A stretch of DNA of 21,729 nt, from contig JAKBAC010000039.1 in assembly GCA_021809365.1 (NCBI GenBank), positions 1 through 21,729 on the forward strand, given 5' to 3'. Below, piece by piece: positions 13,807-20,333 of this stretch. Position 1 is the stretch's first letter, and every line of letters starts with the position of its first letter. Under the pieces are notes generated by a model. That model saw nothing but the letters and a program-made list of their open reading frames with translations. It was not told where the DNA came from and searched no databases. The translations under genes and the position numbers were made by a program. Origin of the DNA: Planctomycetota bacterium (lineage in GTDB: Bacteria; Planctomycetota; Phycisphaerae; WQYP01).

Positions 13807-15360
13807 TTGGTGGCATCTCAAGAAATAGTACTCCCTGTGAAAGAAGCCGCGTCCGGCGATTTCCTGGCCGCAAGGGCGTCGCCGCAAGTCGGCCATCTAC
13901 TTATATTGCTCTATTTGGCCGCTCTGATTCTGCCGCTGGCCTTTGCAGCCATGGGCCGTACGGTCCCCGCGGGACAATTCATCAAAGAAGTCGCGCTGGG
14001 TTGTGGCCTCTCTGGATTGATGATTATCGCGACGAGCTTTATTCTTGCCGCCCGCTACCAATGGATCACCAAGCCTTTCGGCCTTGATGCCGTCATGCTG
14101 TTCCACCGCCGCATGGCGATCATGGGTTTGGTTGCAATTATTCTACACGTGGTACTTTTGTCTTCGTTGAACATACATTTACTGACGCGACTGTGGCTGC
14201 CATGGAAGTTACAGCTTGGCCGCCTTGCAATTTTGCTCCTGCTTGCACAAATCACGGTCAGTATTTACCGATCTCGCCTGCGCGTGGAGTTTGAACGATG
14301 GCGGTTCTCACATCGAGTTCTCGGGCTGACGCTTTTGGCGGTCGCCTTCGTCCATGGCTTGCTTTCCAGTGGAGCGTTTGCTCCATGGCTACTGCGGATT
14401 GTTGTATTGATGATCGTGGGGGCCGCGTTCTGGTCTCTGGTATGGAGCCGCGTTGTTCGGCCCGTGCGCTTGCGCGCTTATCGCTATGAGGTGCGGGAGG
14501 TTCAGGAAATAACCCACGCGGTCTGGCAGGTTAAATTAAGACCCAGCCCCGGCGGCCAATCTCTGCAATATAGTCCCGGCCAATTCGCATTTTTTCATTT
14601 CCAGCGATCCGATTCCAGCTTGCCCAGTGAAGAACATGCGTGGACAATCGCCTCCAGCCCCAGTGAGACGGAAGGCCTCATGCTGGCCATCAAGGAACTG
14701 GGCGATTTCACACGAACCATCAGTCGTACGCTGCCGGGGGATGCGGTTACCGTGCATGGGCCGTTTGGCCGCTTTTCGCACCGGCTGCATCCGGCGAGGG
14801 ATGAACTGGTATTTATTGCCGCCGGCATCGGGATCACGCCGTTTCGCAGCATGATGCGCTGGATGGCGGATCGAGCCGAGGACCGTCGTGTACTGCTGCT
14901 GTACGCCAATAAATGTGCCAACGACATTCCGTTTTTCGCGGAACTGATGGAATTTTCGAAGAGCGCCGGCGGCAACATACGCGTTGTCAATGTATTGAGT
15001 CGTCCGGAGGAACAATGGGCTGGCGAGAAGGGGCACATCGACATCGACTTAATACGGAAATATTGCGACCAAAATTTAAGCGGTAAATCATTCTGGATTT
15101 GCGGACCCGGTGGGTTCTCCAGCTCCCTGATCGCGTCACTTCGGGCCGCCGGGGTGCCGCCGACAAAAATTCACAGCGAGGCCTTCTGTCTTCTCCATGC
15201 TCCCGTCCAGGCGGATGGGCGAGGCCGCCGCCTCAAGGCTTTGTGTGCGGCAATTTCAGTCGCGGCCTTGCTGACGGTGTTGTTATTTGCGCTGATCCGG
15301 ACCGATTTTCTTTCCGCACATGGAAACAATGGGCATCATTATTTTTTTACCGGGCAGTAA
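13807..15360 (+). CDS. Ferric-reductase-like transmembrane FAD/NAD(P)H oxidoreductase
   Basis: The 517-residue inner-membrane protein would pass electrons from NAD(P)H through FAD and two hemes across the membrane. The N-terminal part has about six helices with two heme-ligand pairs of equal spacing: H100/H114 and H169/H183 (both H-x13-H). The cytosolic ferredoxin-reductase part shows HAWTIASSP (277-285) for FAD, HGPFGRF (317-323), GIGITPF (340-346) for the nucleotide, and CGPGGF (432-437). An additional C-terminal helix (about 479-497) and a His-rich tail are unusual. No 2Fe-2S cysteine cluster is seen. The start is TTG (13807) or the next codon GTG (13810); AAGGA at 13795-13799 serves both. 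The physiological acceptor (iron, copper, oxygen or a partner protein) cannot be told. The gene stands alone on its strand. Confidence 0.88.
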   Translation: MVASQEIVLPVKEAASGDFLAARASPQVGHLLILLYLAALILPLAFAAMGRTVPAGQFIKEVALGCGLSGLMIIATSFILAARYQWITKPFGLDAVMLFHRRMAIMGLVAIILHVVLLSSLNIHLLTRLWLPWKLQLGRLAILLLLAQITVSIYRSRLRVEFERWRFSHRVLGLTLLAVAFVHGLLSSGAFAPWLLRIVVLMIVGAAFWSLVWSRVVRPVRLRAYRYEVREVQEITHAVWQVKLRPSPGGQSLQYSPGQFAFFHFQRSDSSLPSEEHAWTIASSPSETEGLMLAIKELGDFTRTISRTLPGDAVTVHGPFGRFSHRLHPARDELVFIAAGIGITPFRSMMRWMADRAEDRRVLLLYANKCANDIPFFAELMEFSKSAGGNIRVVNVLSRPEEQWAGEKGHIDIDLIRKYCDQNLSGKSFWICGPGGFSSSLIASLRAAGVPPTKIHSEAFCLLHAPVQADGRGRRLKALCAAISVAALLTVLLFALIRTDFLSAHGNNGHHYFFTGQ

Positions 15361-17415
15361 TCACTTTTTGTAAGCATACGGTGATTCCGGATAGTCTTTT
15401 TTCAGGCGGGCCAGTAGAAATTCGGCGCGGGTGGCTTTCCCAGCGAGCTTATACGCCGCGCTGGCGCGATAAAGTAATTTGGCGGCATAAAAAGACTTGG
15501 GTTCGCTGTTCACAAATTGGACAGCGATCTGAGCGGCGTAAATAAAACGCCGCTGCGCCACCATCAGCTTCACGCGCAACAGCCGCGTGTAACCCTTGAT
15601 AATGGCACGGGGAAACTGCATATCCCATCCATTGAGCAGATCCTCCGCGGTGCGAAAGTGATGGCTGAGAATGTAGCTTTCCACATTGCGCGCCAGCACA
15701 CCCTGCCGGAGTTCCTGGGCGCTGTATGGCATGGATGGAAAATCACCAGCGGCTTTCACATAGTGTGCCGCCAATGCTCCATTTCCATCCGCCACGGCGG
15801 CGTAGGCCAACGCGGTATTGAGATTGTGGGAGGCCTGTGGTGGCAGCCCGGAGTGATATTGTTTCCAGTGTTGCAGGGTCTGAAGAATCTCCGGGGCGGC
15901 ACCGGTATAATTGCAGGCGGTGAAAGCGTAATGCGCCAGCAGGCGGGTTTGCGTCAGGGCATCAATATGCTTGCCCGATGCCATAAGAAATATATTCCCC
16001 GCCTGTTGAAAATCCGCTTGCGCAAGTTCCCTGCGAACCAGCAGCTTGGCGGTGGCCATGATCGTTCTTGTTGATTGTTTATCGGTGGATAACGCCCATG
16101 CCAGCCCCCATGCTTTTATCCCATGCAAATGTTTATAATGCTCGAAAAACATGATTCCTCGCTGGAGTTGCTTTCCGGGAAGGGTCTTGAGATTGTACGT
16201 GTCAATAATATCGGCGACTCTTCCGGCCGGATCCGTCGGAGGATATGGAAATTTGGAGAACATTTCGGTACGAATCCGAATCCGGCGTTTGCCGACAAAT
16301 GTGTTGCCGGCCTGATGAATATGAATCTGTACGGTATATACGCCCGGAGCCAGAAATTCATGATCCACCCGCAAGCCCTGCGCGGTTTGACCATCAGAGA
16401 AAATCCAGCTCACGCGCGGCGCGAAGGTGCTGGGCACGCGGGCGGTGAACGTGTAGCGTTGCAGATAATTATCCGGTGGCACAAATAATTCACAGCGCGG
16501 TCGGACGGAAAAATCGGCGGTGTAACCCGCTCCGATTTTTTCCAGACGTCCAACCTCCGCCTGATTTGCCGGCGCAAACGCGGCGGGGGGGATGGGTGTA
16601 AATTGACCCGCGCCGGGCGGCTTCCAGTCAACAGTGATGGCGGCCAACCACCAGAAGTGCAGTTCCGCCACCGTTATGGGATACCATCCGGGCTTGAGAT
16701 AAATACTGCGGCTGTATCGCACCCGGCCCTGTACCCAGCTTGGGCGCGTTTTGGTCAGCAGATTTTTTCCGTCGAGATTCAGAAATCCCGCGTCCGCAAC
16801 ATCAAAGGCAAACGTATATGATCCGGCACTGGTAATGTGAAGATTCGCGGTATACAGCATCATGTCGCTGCGATCCCAACCGGTGGGGTCGTAACCCATA
16901 AACATATTGGGCACAAACATTGATGCGAAGGGACGCGTCCGATCAAAAAGCCGCTGCATCTGCATCCAGTTGTTGCGGGGGCCTCCTATTAATGGATATA
17001 CGCGCAGGAAGACGCCTCGGTCGATCTTGCAAACAGGTGGAGCCTTGCCGGGATGCAGGTTGCCCCACCAGACATAGTACGTGCCCGACGCCGGCTCTTG
17101 GAATGCCAGCCGAACCAGATCATCCTCGGGTGACACACGCAGTAATCGCATCGGCAAGATCATGCCGTTGGTCGTGGTGACGCGCAAATCGGCTCCATCA
17201 GGCAGGCGGGCGCTGTTGGTATAAAATTGCGCCCAGGCAAGATTATTGCCGGGTGCGGATGTAGGCAATAAATTGACACTCAGCGCGCGACGGAAGGGCC
17301 AGCCGGCACCCAGTGTTGCCGCTCCGCAAACACCAGTGGCCGCGGCCCCGCCCAGCAGCACGATCCCGACAATCCCAACAATGCGCCAATTCAAGTATTT
17401 CAAAGTCAGACTCAA
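15361..17415 (-). CDS. Secreted protein with DUF2341-like, PA14-like and PKD-like segments and helical C-terminus
   Basis: The 684-residue protein starts with a hydrophobic signal or anchor segment (about residues 10-29, followed by VCGAA). A beta-rich part (AGWPFRRALSV ... YYVWWGN, 38-118) resembles DUF2341. It is followed by a PA14-like lectin fold (about 180-268; YTFAFDVADAGFLNLDG) and a PKD-type Ig domain (about 300-380; SWIFSDGQTAQG, HEFLAPGVYTV). From about 400 onward it is helical with TPR-like repeats. A cell-envelope carbohydrate-binding role is inferred. The frame opens with TTG directly after AAAGG, which is too close; a TTG at 17403 or the intervening CTG may be the true start. 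It lies 18 bp downstream of recR on the same strand, so it may be co-transcribed with dnaX-recR. Confidence 0.72.
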   Translation of the reverse strand: MSLTLKYLNWRIVGIVGIVLLGGAAATGVCGAATLGAGWPFRRALSVNLLPTSAPGNNLAWAQFYTNSARLPDGADLRVTTTNGMILPMRLLRVSPEDDLVRLAFQEPASGTYYVWWGNLHPGKAPPVCKIDRGVFLRVYPLIGGPRNNWMQMQRLFDRTRPFASMFVPNMFMGYDPTGWDRSDMMLYTANLHITSAGSYTFAFDVADAGFLNLDGKNLLTKTRPSWVQGRVRYSRSIYLKPGWYPITVAELHFWWLAAITVDWKPPGAGQFTPIPPAAFAPANQAEVGRLEKIGAGYTADFSVRPRCELFVPPDNYLQRYTFTARVPSTFAPRVSWIFSDGQTAQGLRVDHEFLAPGVYTVQIHIHQAGNTFVGKRRIRIRTEMFSKFPYPPTDPAGRVADIIDTYNLKTLPGKQLQRGIMFFEHYKHLHGIKAWGLAWALSTDKQSTRTIMATAKLLVRRELAQADFQQAGNIFLMASGKHIDALTQTRLLAHYAFTACNYTGAAPEILQTLQHWKQYHSGLPPQASHNLNTALAYAAVADGNGALAAHYVKAAGDFPSMPYSAQELRQGVLARNVESYILSHHFRTAEDLLNGWDMQFPRAIIKGYTRLLRVKLMVAQRRFIYAAQIAVQFVNSEPKSFYAAKLLYRASAAYKLAGKATRAEFLLARLKKDYPESPYAYKK

Positions 17416-17433
17416 CCTTTCTAAAACAGATCC

Positions 17434-18063
17434 CTACATATTCACACGGCCCGACAGCGCATCGGCCAGAATGGCCTTGTTGGCCTGTTCAATTTGCGCG
17501 CCAGCCGGAAGGCCGCGCGCCAGGCGCGTCATGCGCACGCCTGCGTGTGCCAGGCGGCTTTGTAAATACAGTGCCGTCCCATCACCGTCCATCGTCGGAT
17601 TGGTGGCGATAATTACTTCGCGGACTATTGGATTTCCCGATGAATCGCGCTGATTGATGCGTTCCACCAACGCCTCAATGGTGAGATTTTCCGGATTGAT
17701 CCCATCCAGCGGAGCCAGATGCCCCAAGAGAACATGATAGACGCCCTTGTAGGCCCCGGTGGCTTCAATCTGAAACAAGTCCTTGGGCTGCTCCACCACA
17801 CATACCACACTGGTGTCCCGAATGGGGTTGCGGCAAATTTCACACGGGTCGGCTTCCGTAAGATGGTAGCAAATGCTGCAATGCCGCACCTGTTCTTTGA
17901 CCGCACGTATCGCATCGGCCAAAGCGATGGCATCCTCGGAAGATCCCTTCAAAATGTGGAAAACCATACGCTCGGCGGAGCGGCTGCCCACGCCGGGAAG
18001 TTTTCCGAAAAGATCCATCAGACGGCGCACGCTGGCGCTGTAAGCCATTGAATAATCGCTCAT
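17434..18063 (-). CDS. recR: Recombination mediator RecR
   Basis: RecR works with RecF/RecO to load RecA on gapped DNA. The 209-residue protein has the helix-hairpin-helix FGKLPGVGSRSAERM, a four-cysteine zinc motif (CSIC ... CEIC), a Toprim domain beginning VVCVVEQPKDL, the segment YHVLLGHLAPLDGI, and the ending TRLARGLPAGAQIE. Length and motifs are standard. The ATG at 18063 has AGGA eight bases upstream; a second in-frame ATG five codons later is possible. It follows dnaX by 54 bp. The ebfC/ybaB gene that usually lies between dnaX and recR is absent here. Confidence 0.97.
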   Translation of the reverse strand: MSDYSMAYSASVRRLMDLFGKLPGVGSRSAERMVFHILKGSSEDAIALADAIRAVKEQVRHCSICYHLTEADPCEICRNPIRDTSVVCVVEQPKDLFQIEATGAYKGVYHVLLGHLAPLDGINPENLTIEALVERINQRDSSGNPIVREVIIATNPTMDGDGTALYLQSRLAHAGVRMTRLARGLPAGAQIEQANKAILADALSGRVNM

Positions 18064-18117
18064 GACTGCATTCCTGTTATCGTCGGTAGTGAATTGGTCA
18101 TACGCACATTTCCTGAA

Positions 18118-19104
18118 TCACGATGGATCGTGGTGTTCCGCCGGTGATTCCGCAACTGGTTCAATGGCCTCCACATGAAGCAACTTGGCCCCCAATTTTT
18201 CAATGAGTTGTTGCACCGCCGGCATTTCCTGGGCGCGTTTCATCAATTCTGGTGAAGTACGCTGAACGGGAGAAGGCCCCGGACGGGCGGCGACGGGTGC
18301 GGTAGGCGCGGGAGCGACTGTTACCGCTCGGGCGGTGGCGACGATTTCCAAACGAAGAGTTTTCCCCAATACCGCGGTTGCGGCAGTTTCCAGCATACGG
18401 GTATAACGCTCGCTGGTGACCATCGTATGGGTATGCCCGGGGACTTCAATCCGAATCAGACCCGCTGTGACATCCAGCAGCAGAATTTTGGCTTGACCGT
18501 TGAGCAAATTGACCAGCGACGCACCATGATTTTCCTGCAAATAACCCTCAATAGCCTGCCAGGTTGAATCCGGCGTATCCGGCTGTTCCGCGACCCGAGC
18601 ACGCGCCGGAAGGGGCACCTCATCCGACATGGCCTCGGGAGAATCGGGGCTTGGACTGGTCATGGATGGCGTTGGATGGGAATGGGCAATTGCGGGCGCG
18701 GAGGAAGGCGACGCATGTTGTTCAGAAAGGCGAGCCTTCGGGGTCAGTGCGTCATTTTTTTTTTGCGCGTCCGTGGCCGGAGCCGGTAATTGACCGGATT
18801 CCAGAACCTGCCGGATGGCACTGAACGCACTGGCCATGGCCAGTCGCACCATCAGGGCGTCAAACAGGGGCCGCTGCATGGTCGAGCCACGCAGAGACCG
18901 AAGCGCCTGATCACACAAGGCAATATGATGAACCAGCACCGCGGTATCAAAAGCGGGGGCCAGTTTTACAAGCGTTCCGCGCCAGTCACCGGGAATATCC
19001 AGCAATTCGGTTTTGTCTCCGCAAACGCGCAGCACCATAAGATTGCGGAACAATTCGGTTAATTCCGCCAGTACCTGTTCAGCGGACATCCCATCGAGCA
19101 ACAT
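18118..19104 (-). CDS. dnaX: DNA polymerase III tau subunit, C-terminal part (frameshifted dnaX)
   Basis: The 328-residue frame carries the rest of DnaX: the collar domain (SAEQVLAELTELFRNLMVLRV, then MQRPLFDALMVRLAMASAF), a Pro/Ser-rich linker, and a C-terminal domain (about 180-300) that would contact the replicative polymerase or helicase. It joins the upstream dnaX frame by a -1 shift near 19111-19118. The join would read VLK-(I)-SDQMLLDGMSAEQ, giving a protein of about 600 residues, normal for DnaX. The ATG at 19104 has no ribosome binding site of note and lies mid-domain, so an independent start is unlikely. It may be a sequence error, a natural mutation or a recoded gene. Confidence 0.85.
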   Translation of the reverse strand: MLLDGMSAEQVLAELTELFRNLMVLRVCGDKTELLDIPGDWRGTLVKLAPAFDTAVLVHHIALCDQALRSLRGSTMQRPLFDALMVRLAMASAFSAIRQVLESGQLPAPATDAQKKNDALTPKARLSEQHASPSSAPAIAHSHPTPSMTSPSPDSPEAMSDEVPLPARARVAEQPDTPDSTWQAIEGYLQENHGASLVNLLNGQAKILLLDVTAGLIRIEVPGHTHTMVTSERYTRMLETAATAVLGKTLRLEIVATARAVTVAPAPTAPVAARPGPSPVQRTSPELMKRAQEMPAVQQLIEKLGAKLLHVEAIEPVAESPAEHHDPS

Positions 19105-19919
19105 CTGGTCGGAAATTTCAGGACCGCCGCCGCATCTCCAGTCGCCATCGCCGCCGCCATGTCGGTCATGTTCGCCAGGGATGGCTTGCCCAGAAGTTCA
19201 TCCAGCAGCTTTTCAGTAATTTTGCCCGCTCCAAGCGACAACACGCGATCCAGAAGCGAAAGCGCGTCACGCATGGATCCGGCCGCGAGAATGGCGATCC
19301 GATGCAGCGCGGAATTCTCCGCCTCCGCGTTTTCCCGCTTACAGATATCCGCCAGGTGCGCGGTAATCAGCGCTGCGGAGATATTTTTAAAGTCATAACG
19401 CTGACATCGGCTTAATATCGTGGCCGGTACTTTATGCACATCGGTGGTTGCGAAAATAAATTTGACGTGTGGCGGCGGCTCCTCCAGGGTTTTCAACAAT
19501 GCGTTAAACGCGGCGATTGAAAGCATGTGTACTTCGTCAATGATATAAATCTTAAATTTGCTATGGCTGGGCGTGATGCCGGCACTTTGCCGCAAATCCC
19601 GAATCTGCTCCACGCCATTGTTGGATGCTCCATCGATTTCAATAACATCAATGTCCTCGCCCGCCGCGATAGCGTTACAGGTGGGACATTTTCCACAGGG
19701 CTGACCGGCATCCGAATTGGGGCAATTGATGGCTTTGGCCAGAATGCGGGCGGAAGATGTTTTACCCACACCGCGCGTGCCGGTGAAAAGAAACGCGTGG
19801 GCCAGCCGCCCGCCGGCAACGGCGTTTTTCAACGTGGTCGCTATCGCCTCCTGACCGATCAACTGATCGAAGTTCTGCGAGCGATAGCGCCGAGCCAATA
19901 CTGTGTAACCTGCAGCCAT
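19059..19919 (-). CDS. dnaX: DNA polymerase III gamma/tau subunit, N-terminal part (frameshifted dnaX)
   Basis: DnaX is the ATPase of the clamp loader that opens the sliding clamp. The 286-residue frame has Walker A GTRGVGKTS (47-55), the zinc cysteines C66, C75, C78 and C81, Walker B IIDEVH (126-131), a sensor 1 segment FIFATTD (154-160) and LSRCQRYDF (169-177). The family sequence stops after about residue 268 (AAAVLK); the remaining 18 residues (FPTRCCSMG...) are out-of-frame translation. Natural gamma products end after the collar domain, whereas this one ends inside it, so it should not assemble alone. The first codon is ATG at 19919 with no ribosome binding site, but a TATAGT box lies six bases upstream. 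Confidence 0.93.
   Translation of the reverse strand: MAAGYTVLARRYRSQNFDQLIGQEAIATTLKNAVAGGRLAHAFLFTGTRGVGKTSSARILAKAINCPNSDAGQPCGKCPTCNAIAAGEDIDVIEIDGASNNGVEQIRDLRQSAGITPSHSKFKIYIIDEVHMLSIAAFNALLKTLEEPPPHVKFIFATTDVHKVPATILSRCQRYDFKNISAALITAHLADICKRENAEAENSALHRIAILAAGSMRDALSLLDRVLSLGAGKITEKLLDELLGKPSLANMTDMAAAMATGDAAAVLKFPTRCCSMGCPLNRYWRN
19111..19118 (-). other. Site of the -1 frameshift in dnaX
   Basis: On the coding strand the sequence reads CTG AAA TTT CCG in the first frame and GAA ATT TCC GAC in the second. Losing one A from an original AAAA run explains the shift exactly (CTG AAA ATT TCC GAC). G-AAA-TTT is not a canonical X-XXY-YYZ slippery heptamer, since the re-pairing after slippage would be poor. 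A GGAG lies about 16 bases upstream, but no strong downstream stem is seen. Confidence 0.7.
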
Positions 19920-19925
19920 GCAAAC

Positions 19926-19931
19926 ACTATA
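19926..19931 (-). promoter_or_regulatory. -10 box of dnaX, giving a leaderless start
   Basis: TATAGT on the minus strand ends six bases before the dnaX ATG, which is the distance expected between a -10 box and the transcription start. The six bases between (GTTTGC) hold no ribosome binding site. The -35 region is weak. A leaderless dnaX-recR mRNA is an inference. Confidence 0.35.
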
Positions 19932-20155
19932 GCGGGCGGCGGATTTTCCAGCCAGCGCTCCGCCCGGCGAAGAATCGCCTCAAATCGCCTGTCGCTGGTA
20001 TCCCACGTCTTCGGTAGTACCGTCATGATCATGAAGGGGCCGTCGGCGTATGTGTAAACGTGGTATGTTCGTGTCGGCGAACACCGTCGTTCTTTCAAGC
20101 CTTTTCTAAATGCCGATAAAACCGACCACGCCATGAAAAACTTGTAGCAACCGGC

Positions 20156-20185
20156 TTGACAAAGCCGATGATTAGTCTGTATATA
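20156..20185 (+). promoter_or_regulatory. Sigma70-type promoter of the surface protein gene
   Basis: TTGACA (20156-20161) is a perfect -35 hexamer and TATATA (20180-20185) a good -10, with 18 bases between them. Transcription would begin near 20192, giving a leader of about 140 bases before the GTG at 20334, or about 345 before the ATG at 20538. Confidence 0.7.
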
Positions 20186-20209
20186 GTTTGTCGGCGGAAG
20201 GCATTAGAA

Positions 20210-20225
20210 TCGCTTATTCAAGCGA
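20210..20225 (+). promoter_or_regulatory. 5'-leader hairpin
   Basis: TCGCTT-ATTC-AAGCGA forms a perfect six-base stem with a four-base loop, about 20 bases after the predicted transcription start. It may stabilise the transcript or be part of a larger leader structure. No known riboswitch is recognised. Confidence 0.35.
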
Positions 20226-20333
20226 AGCCAGTCTGGGACGAATGGGCAAGATTATATTGGTGGCGGAAGCGGGAGTTCGGCGGCGTGGCCGCTGCTGGCG
20301 GAAGTGTGTCGATAAAATCAAGGAGAAATGGCC

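Larger units (their letters stand above)
19920..20333. other. Divergent intergenic region between dnaX and the surface protein gene
   Basis: About 410 bp separate two divergent genes. The part next to dnaX (19932-20150) holds no credible gene and no recognisable SRP RNA or tRNA. It contains a 10-bp palindrome CATGATCATG (20024-20033) and the inverted repeat TGTTCG/CGAACA (20066-20083), both possibly chance. The right part carries the promoter and leader of the surface protein gene. Confidence 0.55.

Noticed and set aside
20024..20033. Palindrome CATGATCATG
   Set aside because: Ten bases only and far from both promoters; chance occurrence is likely.
19859..20134. 91-residue minus-strand frame upstream of and overlapping dnaX
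   Set aside because: No ribosome binding site, and it runs into dnaX in another frame.
19932..20150. Possible SRP RNA gene upstream of dnaX
   Set aside because: The position is typical for ffs in some bacteria, but the conserved apical motif with GGAAGCAGCC-type sequence is not present on either strand.
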